The notes under the pieces were generated by a model. It did no database searches, was not told the DNA's origin, and worked only from the letters and a program-made list of their open reading frames with translations. DNA of 64,000 bases from Aminipila butyrica. GTDB lineage: Bacteria > Bacillota > Clostridia > Peptostreptococcales > Anaerovoracaceae. Both the position numbers and the translations under genes were made by a program. Shown here piece by piece: positions 1 through 9,263 of this stretch; position 1 is the first letter of the stretch, and each line of letters starts with the position of its first letter. Location: contig NZ_CP048649.1 of NCBI RefSeq assembly GCF_010669305.1, positions 310,001-374,000 on the forward strand, written 5' to 3'.

Positions 1-323
1 TGTTCCATCATAATCTGATGACAGACGCCTTTGCCTTCCCAGAAATCAATTTGATGTTCTCGGGCAAAGTCTCGCATCTTCTTGTGGGTGGCAGCTGTCT
101 TGGGATTGTCAGCAGGCACGTTGTGGTCGACGATGAATACCAGTTTTTTGGAATCGGCTATGGCTGGATGGTCCAGCTGCTGGTGGTACATGTCGATGGT
201 TAAATGGGTTGTTCCGTCATTGCTCATCATGCGATCGAGGGTGACGGTGTGGATGTCGCCGGGTTTTACGGATTCCACCCCGGCAGCGGCAGCAATAATT
301 TTTTCTGCAATGGTCATGCCCAT
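1..323 (-). CDS. leuC: 3-isopropylmalate dehydratase large subunit, N-terminal part (cut by window edge)
   Basis: The first 107 residues are present; the gene runs off the left edge. It begins MGMTIAEKII and contains an aconitase-type N-terminal region with the segment DHNVPADNPKT and, later, GKGVCHQI, as in LeuC of the isopropylmalate dehydratase family. With LeuD it isomerises 2-isopropylmalate to 3-isopropylmalate on a [4Fe-4S] cluster in the cytoplasm; the cluster cysteines lie outside the window. The ATG is preceded by GGGAGGTGAA inside the end of leuD, and the leuD stop is one base away, so translation is probably coupled. It is the last visible gene of the minus-strand leu operon. Confidence 0.93.
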   Translation of the reverse strand, partial: MGMTIAEKIIAAAAGVESVKPGDIHTVTLDRMMSNDGTTHLTIDMYHQQLDHPAIADSKKLVFIVDHNVPADNPKTAATHKKMRDFAREHQIDFWEGKGVCHQIMME

Positions 324-324
324 A

Positions 325-822
325 TTACTGTTCACCTCCCTTCGTTGACTTTTCAGCCTCATTTAAGGAGGCGATCAGGCCCCCTTTATCCAAGATGGCC
401 TGCATGTAGGGCGGCAGCTTGGTGCAGGAATATTCCTGGCCACCAGCTTTTACCAAGCCCTCAGACAGAAACAGCTCCATCGTTTCTCCAGTGGAAACCT
501 GTTCATATAAATCTTTGCATACGATGACCGGCAGGCCGATGTTAATAGCATTCCGATAAAAGATTCGAGCAAAGGACTGGGCTACCACCGCTTTAACCCC
601 AAGGGCCTTGAGTACGCTGGGGGCCTGCTCCCTGGAAGAGCCGCAGCCAAAGTTGTCGCCCCCTACCACAAAGTCACCAGGCCGAACTTTCTTAGAAAAG
701 TCGGCATCCAGTGATTCAAAGGTGTGGGCCTTCATTTCTTCAATAGTGGGCAAGAGCAAATATTGAGAAGCAATGATCTGGTCTGTGTCCAGGTCATGGT
801 GAAATTTAAATATAGTACCCAT
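325..822 (-). CDS. leuD: 3-isopropylmalate dehydratase small subunit
   Basis: This 165-residue protein is the swivel-domain subunit of isopropylmalate dehydratase. It shows the family motifs DLDTDQIIASQYL near the N terminus and GGDNFGCGSSREQAP in the middle, and its length fits the short clostridial/archaeal LeuD class rather than the 200-residue enterobacterial class. I start it at the ATG followed by GTIFKF because AAGGAGG lies just upstream; an earlier in-frame ATG has no such site. It lies 13 bases after leuB and one base before leuC. Confidence 0.95.
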   Translation of the reverse strand: MGTIFKFHHDLDTDQIIASQYLLLPTIEEMKAHTFESLDADFSKKVRPGDFVVGGDNFGCGSSREQAPSVLKALGVKAVVAQSFARIFYRNAINIGLPVIVCKDLYEQVSTGETMELFLSEGLVKAGGQEYSCTKLPPYMQAILDKGGLIASLNEAEKSTKGGEQ

Positions 823-835
823 CGGAACCTCCTTG

Positions 836-1906
836 CTAAATGGCAGCGGCAATCAGGTCACCGGCCTCTTTCGTGCCTATGGCTTTCTTGCCATCTGTAT
901 AGATATCCGGCGTTCGGTAACCTTCAGCCAAAATCTGTTTTACCGCAGCTTCGATAGCTTCCGCTTCTTCTGAAAGGCCGAAGGTGTAGCGGAGCATCAT
1001 GGCACCGGATAAAATGGTAGCCATGGGATTGGCCTTGTTCTGTTTTGCAATATCTGGGGCAGAGCCGTGTACCGGCTCATACATACCGAAGTTGCCCTTT
1101 GCCAGACTAGCGGAAGGGAGCATGCCGATCGATCCGGTAATCATGCTGGCTTCGTCGGAGAGAATGTCACCAAAAATATTGCTGGTGACGATGACGTCAA
1201 ACTGCTTTGGATAGCGCACCATCTGCATGGTGGCATTGTCGATGTACAAATTGTCTAAGGCTACTTCTGGATAGTCCTTAGCTACTTCGGCCACCACTCG
1301 CCGCCATAATCGGGAGCTTTCCAGCACGTTGGCTTTATCGACGCTGGTCACCTTCTTATTTCTCTTCATGGCCATGTCAAAGGCTACCACGGCAATGCGG
1401 CGTACCTCTTCCTCCGCATACTGTTCCACATCGTAGGCAGCAGGACCCAGATCGGTATCCTTAAACCCTTTTTCCCCAAAGTAAATGCCGCCGGTAAGTT
1501 CCCGGACTACCACCAAATCCAGACCGCCTTCTACGATTTCTGGTTTCAGGGGGCAGGCATCGGCTAATTCGTCGAAGAGCAGAGCTGGCCGTAGGTTGGC
1601 AAAGAGACCTAGCTCCTTGCGCAGACCCAATAACGCTCGCTCTGGCCGTTGATCACCAGGCAGGGTATCCCACTGCCAACCGCCGACGGCGCCTAAAAGG
1701 ACCGCATCGCTGGCCTTGCAGATATCGATGGTCTCTTGGGGCAGGCAGGCGCCGGTAGCATCGATGGCGCAGCCTCCTGCTAACACTTCTGTATATTCAA
1801 AGGTGTGGCCGTACTTCTGGCTAACCTTCTCTAAAACCTTTACCGTTTCAGCCACTACTTCTGGGCCAATGCCGTCTCCAGGTATTAATGCGATTTTATA
1901 ATTCAT
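836..1906 (-). CDS. leuB: 3-isopropylmalate dehydrogenase
   Basis: This 356-residue enzyme oxidises and decarboxylates 3-isopropylmalate with NAD+ to give 2-oxoisocaproate, the leucine keto acid. It has the N-terminal IALIPGDGIGPEVV segment, the substrate-binding stretch VDKANVLESSRLWR and the NAD-binding signature EPVHGSAPDIA of the isocitrate/isopropylmalate dehydrogenase family. The start MNYKIAL is chosen because AAGGAGAAG precedes it; an upstream in-frame extension is unlike the family. It is the second gene of the leu operon, between leuA and leuD, an order that differs from the common leuABCD or leuACDB. Confidence 0.96.
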   Translation of the reverse strand: MNYKIALIPGDGIGPEVVAETVKVLEKVSQKYGHTFEYTEVLAGGCAIDATGACLPQETIDICKASDAVLLGAVGGWQWDTLPGDQRPERALLGLRKELGLFANLRPALLFDELADACPLKPEIVEGGLDLVVVRELTGGIYFGEKGFKDTDLGPAAYDVEQYAEEEVRRIAVVAFDMAMKRNKKVTSVDKANVLESSRLWRRVVAEVAKDYPEVALDNLYIDNATMQMVRYPKQFDVIVTSNIFGDILSDEASMITGSIGMLPSASLAKGNFGMYEPVHGSAPDIAKQNKANPMATILSGAMMLRYTFGLSEEAEAIEAAVKQILAEGYRTPDIYTDGKKAIGTKEAGDLIAAAI

Positions 1907-1975
1907 ACTACTTCTCCTTATTAACATTCTGCCCAGCACGTCAGTGATGTAGACAGAATCTACACGATTAGCCTA

Positions 1976-3676
1976 CTACTTATTTAACGGACGAATTTTG
2001 TTCTGACGGTTGATGGCGCATACCAAAGCATTGATAGATGCGGCAACGATGTCATCGTGGATGCCAATACCCCAGTAAAGCTTGCCGCTCTGATCGGTGA
2101 TGGCGATATAGGCGCAAGCACGGGAATTAGAATCTGCATCCAAAGCATGTTCCGAATAAGTAACGAAGGTATAGTCGAAGGAATAGGGAGTCTTTTTTAA
2201 GGCGTTGCTCACCGCATCCAAGCGGCCATTACCAGCGGCAGACACATCGTAAGAGTGACCATCGATGGTCACATTAAGGTCTACGGTCATACCATCGTCG
2301 CTCTTATAGGTAGAAACCTTTTTGAAAGTAGCATCGTTGATGTCCACCGGAGTAAACACGTTGATGTATTCGTCTTTGAAAATTTCATAGATTTCTTCTG
2401 CTGACAGTTCCTTGTGGGCGTTGTCGGAAATATCCTTGACTAAGTAACCAACTTCTTCCCGCATTTGCTTTGGTATGGCATAACCGTAGGTCTGCTCCAG
2501 AATGTAGGCAATGCCTCCCTTACCGGATTGGCTATTGATTCGGATAACGTCAGCATCGTATTTTCGGCCCACATCGTGAGGGTCGATTGGCAGATAAGGC
2601 ACCATCCATTCATCTAACTCGTGGGCTTCCAGGTAGGCCATGCCCTTGGCAATAGCGTCCTGATGGGAGCCGGAGAAAGCGGCAAACACCAGCTGTCCGC
2701 CGTACGGCTGCCGAGGGTGGACAGACAGGCCGGTAAATCGCTCGTAGGTCTCTACGATAGAAGGCATATCAGAAAAATCCAACTTCGGATCTACACCGTG
2801 AGCATACATATTCATGGCTACGGTAATAATATCTACATTGCCGGTTCGTTCGCCGTTGCCGAAGAGAGTCCCTTCTACCCGGTCACCGCCTGCCAGAATA
2901 CCCAGTTCCGCGTCTGCTACAGCTGTACCCCGGTCGTTGTGAGGGTGCAGAGAGATGCGGATATTTTCTCTCTGATGCAGATGGTCGTTCATATATTCAA
3001 TCTGGCTGGCGTAAACGTGGGGCATAGACATGGAGACTGTGGCAGGCAGATTGATGACGACCTTGTTGTCCGCAGTAGGCTGCCAGATGTCAATGACCTC
3101 GTTGCAGATGCGCAGGGCAAAATCCATCTCCGTACCGGTAAAGCTTTCTGGCGAATATTCGAAAGAAATATGACTTTCCGGCATCGTCTCCCGGTATTGC
3201 TTGAGCAGCTTGGCACCGCTGGTAGCAATTTCTACAATTTCGTCTTGAGACTTTTGGAAAACCTGTTCCCGTTGAGCTAGGGAAGTGGAGTTATATAGAT
3301 GAACAATAGCCTTTTTCACGCCTTTTAGAGATTCAAATGTCTTTTTGATGATATGTTCTCTGGATTGGGTAAGTACTTGAATCGTCACATCGTCAGGAAT
3401 CAGGTCATGCTCAATGAGTGTCCGTAAAAAAGTATATTCTGTTTTGGAAGCGGCAGGAAAGCCCACTTCAATTTCTTTGAATCCGAGGTTTAGGAGGAAC
3501 TTGAAAAATTCAATTTTGTCTTCTAGGCTCATGGGAACGATCAGCGCCTGGTTGCCATCCCGAAGGTCTACACTGCACCAGTCAGGGGCAACTTCTACGT
3601 GATCCTTTTTTGTCCATTTCATTTCGTTGACAGGCGGCATAAAGTAGCCGACTTTGTACTTTTCATAATTTTTCAT
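1976..3676 (-). CDS. leuA: 2-isopropylmalate synthase, long form
   Basis: This 566-residue protein condenses acetyl-CoA and 2-oxoisovalerate, the committed step of leucine synthesis. The HMGL-type barrel carries DLRDGNQAL (residues 37-45), where N replaces the E of the DGEQ type, and the metal site HPHNDRG (244-250). The length and DGNQ motif place it with the long LeuA type known from actinobacteria and yeast. The C-terminal 130 residues look like the leucine-sensing LeuA dimer domain, so feedback inhibition is expected. The start is the ATG behind AGGAGGAAT; the 24 extra residues upstream are not family-like. It is the first gene of the leu operon. Confidence 0.95.
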   Translation of the reverse strand: MKNYEKYKVGYFMPPVNEMKWTKKDHVEVAPDWCSVDLRDGNQALIVPMSLEDKIEFFKFLLNLGFKEIEVGFPAASKTEYTFLRTLIEHDLIPDDVTIQVLTQSREHIIKKTFESLKGVKKAIVHLYNSTSLAQREQVFQKSQDEIVEIATSGAKLLKQYRETMPESHISFEYSPESFTGTEMDFALRICNEVIDIWQPTADNKVVINLPATVSMSMPHVYASQIEYMNDHLHQRENIRISLHPHNDRGTAVADAELGILAGGDRVEGTLFGNGERTGNVDIITVAMNMYAHGVDPKLDFSDMPSIVETYERFTGLSVHPRQPYGGQLVFAAFSGSHQDAIAKGMAYLEAHELDEWMVPYLPIDPHDVGRKYDADVIRINSQSGKGGIAYILEQTYGYAIPKQMREEVGYLVKDISDNAHKELSAEEIYEIFKDEYINVFTPVDINDATFKKVSTYKSDDGMTVDLNVTIDGHSYDVSAAGNGRLDAVSNALKKTPYSFDYTFVTYSEHALDADSNSRACAYIAITDQSGKLYWGIGIHDDIVAASINALVCAINRQNKIRPLNK

Positions 3677-3786
3677 TTTAAATTCCTCCTCGTTTTGCCT
3701 CGTAAGCAAATTTTTCATTTCATTTAAATAAAGCACAGAAAGGCGCATCGTGAGATTCGCCGCTGAACACTTATTTATGTTTCTTC

Positions 3787-3815
3787 ATGTTAATAGAAGT
3801 TTTGTGTTTTGTCAA
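3787..3815 (-). promoter_or_regulatory. candidate promoter for the leu operon
   Basis: On the minus strand there is TTGACA (3815-3810), a 17-base spacer and TAACAT (3792-3787), a sigma-A type pair with a perfect -35 and a 4/6 -10. It points at leuA and would give a leader of about 100 bases. The position is inferred from consensus only. Confidence 0.5.
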
Positions 3816-3856
3816 TAAGAAACAGTAAAAAAGTTTGTGAATTTAAACAAAAAGTG

Positions 3857-3884
3857 TTGACTTTTTTGGTGATATATATATAAT
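3857..3884 (+). promoter_or_regulatory. promoter for the ilvBNCD operon
   Basis: TTGACT (3857-3862), a 16-base spacer and TATAAT (3879-3884) form a strong sigma-A type promoter pointing at ilvB. The leader would run about 160 bases to the ilvB start. No T-box signature (AGGGTGGNACCGCG) is seen in it. Confidence 0.7.
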
Positions 3885-4050
3885 AAGCAGTATATCGCCT
3901 TTATAATAATGAAAAGAAAAGTCACAGGCTGATGTTGTGATTTTAAACACCTAGCTGTGAAGACGCAGGACAGCGTGGCTCTGGAGTACACATTCCAATT
4001 CCAAAGGAAAGAACATGTGTAAATTTTTAGAAAGAAGGGAAGTAGACAAC
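3885..4050 (+). promoter_or_regulatory. ilvB untranslated leader with paired elements
   Basis: Between the promoter and ilvB lie about 160 bases holding an inverted repeat TCACAG (3922-3927) / CTGTGA (3955-3960) and a second one CACAT/ATGTG close to the ribosome binding site. There is no obvious leader peptide rich in Ile, Leu or Val codons and no T-box core. The leader may hold a regulatory element I cannot name. The ribosome binding site is AGAAGGGAAG upstream of the ATG at 4051. Confidence 0.35.
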
Positions 4051-5712
4051 ATGAAATTAACAGGATCTGAAATTGTGGCAGAAGTATTGCTAGAGCAGGA
4101 AGTCGATACCGTCTTCGGGTATCCCGGAGGCACCATCCTCAACATCTACGATACGCTCTACCATTATCAGGATAGGATCAAGCACATCCTTACTTCTCAT
4201 GAACAGCATGCTGCACACGCAGCTGACGGTTACGCAAGAGCCACTGGAAAAACAGGAGTCGTTTTCGCAACGAGTGGCCCGGGTGCTACCAATTTGGTCA
4301 CGGGCATCGCCACAGCCTTTATGGATAGTATACCGATGGTAGCCATCACTTGTAATGTACCGGATACTTTAATCGGAAGAGATGCGTTTCAAGAGATTTG
4401 CATTACCGGCATAACTATGCCGATTACAAAACATAATTATTTTGTCAACCGGATTGAGGATTTGGCGGATGCCATCCGCAACGCTTTTCGCATTGCGCAG
4501 AGCGGCAGAAAAGGGCCGGTATTGGTAGATATCACCAAAGATGTGACGGCAGCAATCATGGAACACGAAAAGAAAGAGCCGCTGACCGTAACACCAATGC
4601 CTAAGGCAGACATAGAAGATATTAAGAAAATTGCAGAGATGATTAACAAGGCAGAACGGCCAATCGCTTATTTTGGCGGTGGTGTGGCAGCTTCCTCGGC
4701 CTCTGAGGAACTGGCGGAACTGTTGCAGAAGGCGGATATGCCAGGCACTTACACCATGATGGCTGCTGGCGTATTGAGCTACGACGACAAGAAAAATCTG
4801 GGGCTTATCGGGATGCACGGAAGTGTTGCTTCCAACCGGGCTGTAGATAAAGCAGATTTTGTGCTGGCACTGGGTACTCGGTTCAGTGACCGAGTTGCCT
4901 TAAATGTAAGTAAATTTGCAAAGAATGCCACAATCGTACAGATTGATATCGACCGGAGCGAAATTAATAAAAATGTACAGGTGGATTTGAGCATTGTCAG
5001 CGACGTAAAGGATGCTTTGGAGAAATTGATTCCCTTGGTGGAAGAGGTGGACCGCAGCCAGTGGATTGACAAGATGCAGGAATGGAAGAAGGTTCGAGGA
5101 GACAAGAAAGAAGGGGAGGCCCCTCTTCGCCCGGTGGACATCGTTACTGCCGCTTGCGATTTGACGGATAAGGAGACCATTTACGTAACAGATGTAGGCC
5201 AGCACCAGATGTGGGCGGCTCAATACTTAAAGCATAAGAATACCAGGAGCTTTGTGACCAGCGGTGGGCTGGGAACCATGGGCTTTGGCTATGGTGCAGC
5301 GGTAGGCGCTCAAATCGGCTGCCCTCAGAAGAGAGTCATTCATTTTACAGGAGACGGCTCTTTCCACATGAATCTGACAGAGGCTTGTACAGCTATCAGC
5401 AATAACTTGCCAATCATTACCATTATCATGAACAACAGCGTGCTGGGCATGGTATATCAGTGGCAGACCACTTTCTATGGGAAGCGGTATTCTTCTACCA
5501 CGCCTGAGAGAAAAACGGACTTTGTGAAGGTCATCGAAGGTTTTGGGGGAAAGGGCTATAGGGCCACTACACCGGAAGAGTTTGGCGCAGCTTTTAAGGA
5601 AGCACTCAAAGCTGATGGTCCTGTTTGGATTGATTGCGTGATTTCCAGAGAAGAGCGGGTACTGCCGATGATTCCAAATGGCGGCACGGTCAATGACATG
5701 ATAGTAGGTTAG
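4051..5712 (+). CDS. ilvB: acetolactate synthase large (catalytic) subunit
   Basis: This 553-residue thiamine-diphosphate enzyme makes acetolactate from two pyruvates, or acetohydroxybutyrate from pyruvate and 2-oxobutanoate. It shows FGYPGGTILNIYD at the N terminus, the HEQHAAHAADGYARATG segment with the cofactor-activating glutamate, and the C-terminal ThDP site GDGSFHMNLTE followed by NN. Length is typical for AHAS. I start at MKLTGSEI, twelve residues after another possible start, because AGAAGGGAAG sits at the right distance. It leads ilvB-ilvN-ilvC-ilvD. Confidence 0.96.
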   Translation: MKLTGSEIVAEVLLEQEVDTVFGYPGGTILNIYDTLYHYQDRIKHILTSHEQHAAHAADGYARATGKTGVVFATSGPGATNLVTGIATAFMDSIPMVAITCNVPDTLIGRDAFQEICITGITMPITKHNYFVNRIEDLADAIRNAFRIAQSGRKGPVLVDITKDVTAAIMEHEKKEPLTVTPMPKADIEDIKKIAEMINKAERPIAYFGGGVAASSASEELAELLQKADMPGTYTMMAAGVLSYDDKKNLGLIGMHGSVASNRAVDKADFVLALGTRFSDRVALNVSKFAKNATIVQIDIDRSEINKNVQVDLSIVSDVKDALEKLIPLVEEVDRSQWIDKMQEWKKVRGDKKEGEAPLRPVDIVTAACDLTDKETIYVTDVGQHQMWAAQYLKHKNTRSFVTSGGLGTMGFGYGAAVGAQIGCPQKRVIHFTGDGSFHMNLTEACTAISNNLPIITIIMNNSVLGMVYQWQTTFYGKRYSSTTPERKTDFVKVIEGFGGKGYRATTPEEFGAAFKEALKADGPVWIDCVISREERVLPMIPNGGTVNDMIVG

Positions 5713-5728
5713 AAAGGGGAATAGGGTG

Positions 5729-6271
5729 ATGACAGAAAAAAAAGAAGTAATCAGTATTTTTGTAGATAACCAGGCGAATGTTCTCAGCAGGGTAGTCAGC
5801 CTGTTTGGAAGACGCGGCTTTAACATCGACTCCCTGACCGTATCTGCCACCAACAATCCGGCCATCTCCAGAATTACTATCGCATTTACGGGCAATGACC
5901 AGGCCTTAAACCAGATTATTACCCAGACAGAAAAGCTAGAGGTGGTAAAAGAAATCTTTACGTTGGAAAAGGAAGACAGCGTGTACAGAGAATTACTGCT
6001 GATAAAGATTCGGTCCAACAAAAGCAACCGCACGGCCCTTCGGGAGGTGGTGGAGATTTTTAGAGGAAAGATTATTGATCTGTCCAAGGAAAGCGTAGTT
6101 GTGGAGATGACTGGTGCACCCGAGAAGATTGACGGCTTTATGAACATGGTCAGCTGCTATGAGATTATCGAAATGTGCCGCACTGGTGTAACCGGCATCA
6201 AGAGAGGCTTAGCCACTCCGGAATGCTGCCAGGAAGGTCATGAGATTTATTCTGGAGATTTATTCGATTGA
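5729..6271 (+). CDS. ilvN: acetolactate synthase small (regulatory) subunit
   Basis: This 180-residue protein carries an N-terminal ACT domain (about residues 4-76, beginning EVISIFVDNQANVLSRVVSL) and the C-terminal AHAS small-subunit domain (to about 160). It binds valine and activates the IlvB catalytic subunit. The ATG at 5729 follows a GTG at 5726; the AAAGGGG site fits either, and I prefer ATG. The gene follows ilvB by 16 bases. The symbol ilvH would be equally valid. Confidence 0.94.
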   Translation: MTEKKEVISIFVDNQANVLSRVVSLFGRRGFNIDSLTVSATNNPAISRITIAFTGNDQALNQIITQTEKLEVVKEIFTLEKEDSVYRELLLIKIRSNKSNRTALREVVEIFRGKIIDLSKESVVVEMTGAPEKIDGFMNMVSCYEIIEMCRTGVTGIKRGLATPECCQEGHEIYSGDLFD

Positions 6272-6330
6272 TAGGTTTATAACATATAGTCATATTTATT
6301 AGATAAGAATATAAAGGAGATAAGAAGAAA

Positions 6331-7326
6331 ATGATTAAAAAGTACTACGATACGGATTGTAATTTGGGATTGTTAGACGGTAAAACTGTTGCAGTAATTG
6401 GATTTGGCAGTCAAGGTCACGCCCATGCAGAAAATCTGAAAGACAGCGGCGTAAACGTGGTAGTAGGCCTGAGAAAAGGATCTGCACACACAGCTAAAGC
6501 AGAGGCTGCTGGTCTAAAGGTCGTTGAAATTGAAGAAGCGGCAGAAGCTGGTGATGTAGTGATGATGTTGGTACCAGATGAACTGGCAGCCAGCATTTAC
6601 AAGAATCAGGTTGCTAAACATATGAAAGAAGGCAATGCACTGGCATTTGCTCACGGTTTTAACATTCACTACAACCAAATTAAGCCCCAGGCAGATATCG
6701 ATGTCATCATGATTGCGCCAAAGGGCCCAGGACATACAGTAAGAAGCCAGTATCAGGAAGGCAAAGGCGTTCCATCTCTTATCGCTATCCATCAGGATGC
6801 TACAGGAAAGGCTAAAGACATCGCTCTGGCTTACGCTTCCGGCATTGGTGCAGGCAGAGCAGGTATCCTGGAGACTACTTTTAAGGAAGAGACGGAAACC
6901 GACTTGTTTGGTGAACAGGCTGTCCTGTGCGGCGGTGTTACCGAGCTGATGAAGGCCGGTTTTGACACCTTGGTAGAAGCTGGATACCAGCCGGAAATGG
7001 CTTACTTTGAATGTATCCATGAGATGAAGCTGATTGTTGATCTGATTAACGACGGCGGCTTTGAGAAGATGAGATATTCCATCTCCAACACGGCAGAGTA
7101 CGGCGATTACAGAACCGGCAGAAGAATGATTACAGAAGAGACTAGAAAAGAAATGAAAAAGGTTCTCTCTGAAATTCAGGATGGTACTTTTGCCAGCGAA
7201 TTCATTCAGGAATTCAATGCAGGCGGTCAGGCTAAGTTCTTAGCTACCAGAAGAAAAGAAACAGAGCATCTGCTGGTTAAAGTAGGCAGCGAACTGAGAA
7301 AGATGATGAGCTGGCTGAAAAAATAG
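6331..7326 (+). CDS. ilvC: ketol-acid reductoisomerase
   Basis: This 331-residue class I enzyme isomerises and reduces acetolactate or acetohydroxybutyrate to the dihydroxy acids. The Rossmann fingerprint GFGSQGHAHAENL lies near residue 25 and is followed by VVGLRKGS, the loop that sets NAD(P)H preference. The knotted C-terminal domain has the metal-binding segments FGEQAVLCGG and YFECIHEMKLI. AAAGGAGAT precedes the ATG. It lies 59 bases after ilvN and 15 before ilvD. Confidence 0.97.
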   Translation: MIKKYYDTDCNLGLLDGKTVAVIGFGSQGHAHAENLKDSGVNVVVGLRKGSAHTAKAEAAGLKVVEIEEAAEAGDVVMMLVPDELAASIYKNQVAKHMKEGNALAFAHGFNIHYNQIKPQADIDVIMIAPKGPGHTVRSQYQEGKGVPSLIAIHQDATGKAKDIALAYASGIGAGRAGILETTFKEETETDLFGEQAVLCGGVTELMKAGFDTLVEAGYQPEMAYFECIHEMKLIVDLINDGGFEKMRYSISNTAEYGDYRTGRRMITEETRKEMKKVLSEIQDGTFASEFIQEFNAGGQAKFLATRRKETEHLLVKVGSELRKMMSWLKK

Positions 7327-7341
7327 ATAAGGAGAGTGCGT

Positions 7342-9015
7342 ATGGCGCGAAGAAGTGCAAACGTGACTCAAGGTGTAGAAAAGGCTCCCATGAGAAGCCT
7401 TTTTTACGCTATGGGTTATACGAAAGAAGAATTGGATCGGCCCCTGATTGCTGTGGTTTCCGCCCACAGTGAGATTGTACCGGGCCACTATCACTTAGAC
7501 AAGATTACGGAAGCGGTAAAAGCCGGCGTGCGTATGGCTGGGGGAACGCCAATCATGGTACCGGCTATCGGCGTTTGCGACGGCATCGCCATGGGCCATA
7601 TCGGCATGAAGTACAGCCTAGCTAGCCGAGAGCTTATCGCTGACAGCGTGGAGACGATGACTCAAGCCCATGCCTTTGACGGACTGGTGCTGGTGCCAAA
7701 CTGTGATAAGATTGTACCGGGCATGGTGATGGCGGCGGTCCGCATGAACGTACCAACTGTAGTCTGTTCCGGCGGTCCGATGATGGCCGGGCTGGTAGAT
7801 GAAGAGGACATCAGTCTGTCCAAGATTTTTGAAGCGGTGGGCGCGAGAAAAGCAAACCTGATTGATGATCAGAAGTTGGAAGAGTTTGAACAGGGCTGCT
7901 GCCCAGGTTGCGGCTCCTGTGCAGGCATGTACACGGCAAACAGCATGAACTGCCTGTGCGAAGCTTTGGGTATCGCCTTGCCGGGCAATGGGACGATTCC
8001 TGCTGTCCACAATGGCCGAATTCGCTTGGCGAAGTATGCGGGGGCGGCCATCATGAACTTGGTGGAAAAAGACATTAAGGCTCGTGATATTATTAACGAA
8101 CGGTCTGTCCGCAACGCGCTGCGCTGTGATATGGCTTTGGGCTGTTCCTCTAACAGCGTACTGCATTTGTTGGCCATAGCCAACGAGGCTGGTGTACCGC
8201 TGGACTTAAAGATGTTTAATGAAGAAAGTGAGCGGACTCCGAACCTGTGCCATTTGGCTCCGGCTGGGGAGACTCACATGCAGGACTTAAATATTGCTGG
8301 CGGTATCGCAGCTGTTCAGAGCGAACTGGCGAAGAAAGATATGCTGGATTTAGAGGTGATGACCGCTACTGGTAAGACCTTAGGAGAAAACCTGCAAGGG
8401 GTGAAGAACAAGAAGCCAGATACCATTCGGCCGATTGAAAATCCGTACAGTGAGACTGGTGGCATCGCTATCCTCTTTGGGAACGTGGCTCCAGAAGGTT
8501 GTGTGGTAAAGCGAAGTGCAGTAGCTCCGGAAATGCTGAAGCATAGCGGGCCGGCTAGGGTATTCAACTGCGAGGAGGAAGCTATTGCAGCTATTTATGA
8601 TGGTAAGATTGTGGCTGGAGATGTCGTGGTTATCCGCTATGAAGGGCCGAAAGGCGGACCGGGTATGCGCGAGATGCTTAACCCGACTAGTGCGCTTGCC
8701 GGCATGAAGCTAGATAAGACGGTGGCGTTGATTACCGACGGGCGATTCAGCGGAGCCAGCCGAGGCGCATCCATCGGGCATGTATGTCCGGAGGCGGCCA
8801 ATGGGGGGAATATTGGGCTTCTTCAGGAAGGCGACATCATTGAGATTAACATTCCGGAATATTCTATCCAGGTGCGGGTTTCAGATGCAGAATTTGAAAA
8901 ACGCAGGAGCAGCTATGTGGCACCAGAGCCGAACATTAAGACCGGCTGGCTGGGACGTTACGGCAAGCTGGTGGATTCGGCAGCCAAGGGCGCCATCATG
9001 AAGCAGGATTTTTAA
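7342..9015 (+). CDS. ilvD: dihydroxy-acid dehydratase
   Basis: This 557-residue Fe-S enzyme dehydrates the dihydroxy acids to 2-oxoisovalerate and 2-oxo-3-methylvalerate, the last shared step before transamination. The cluster and Mg site segments PNCDKIVPGM and CCPGCGSCAGMYTANSMNC are present, as is the C-terminal GRFSGASRGASIGH signature. I take the ATG at 7342 rather than the GTG at 7336 because AAGGAG then lies 8-9 bases upstream. It ends the ilv operon and is followed by a strong terminator. Confidence 0.97.
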   Translation: MARRSANVTQGVEKAPMRSLFYAMGYTKEELDRPLIAVVSAHSEIVPGHYHLDKITEAVKAGVRMAGGTPIMVPAIGVCDGIAMGHIGMKYSLASRELIADSVETMTQAHAFDGLVLVPNCDKIVPGMVMAAVRMNVPTVVCSGGPMMAGLVDEEDISLSKIFEAVGARKANLIDDQKLEEFEQGCCPGCGSCAGMYTANSMNCLCEALGIALPGNGTIPAVHNGRIRLAKYAGAAIMNLVEKDIKARDIINERSVRNALRCDMALGCSSNSVLHLLAIANEAGVPLDLKMFNEESERTPNLCHLAPAGETHMQDLNIAGGIAAVQSELAKKDMLDLEVMTATGKTLGENLQGVKNKKPDTIRPIENPYSETGGIAILFGNVAPEGCVVKRSAVAPEMLKHSGPARVFNCEEEAIAAIYDGKIVAGDVVVIRYEGPKGGPGMREMLNPTSALAGMKLDKTVALITDGRFSGASRGASIGHVCPEAANGGNIGLLQEGDIIEINIPEYSIQVRVSDAEFEKRRSSYVAPEPNIKTGWLGRYGKLVDSAAKGAIMKQDF

Positions 9016-9055
9016 AAGGTAAAAGAGACGGGATTCAATTATAGGTATAAATTAT

Positions 9056-9092
9056 ACAAAAGCATGAAAACTTTCATGCTTTTGTGTTTTTT
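9056..9092 (+). terminator. intrinsic terminator of the ilv operon
   Basis: A hairpin of AAAAGCATGAAA paired with TTTCATGCTTTT is followed by a T-rich run. It lies 40 bases after ilvD. The rest of 9093-9263 is AT-rich and shows only a second weak inverted repeat (around 9201-9231) and no gene. Confidence 0.85.
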
Positions 9093-9263
9093 GCTCTTAA
9101 ATAAGATTTAGTTAGATGGTTAAAGCGTAGCTGGCTTGCTTTTGATATTTTTATCAGATATGATTAAGTCATAAAGTGTGCAGATAAAGCTGTGAGAAAA
9201 GACGACTATAACTTTAAGTTATGAGTTGTCCTAGAGCCCAAGCTATAAGAGGAGAAGAACGCT

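Noticed and set aside
3677..4050. T-box leader for the leu or ilv operon
   Set aside because: No AGGGTGGNACCGCG core or specifier-loop pattern was found on either strand.
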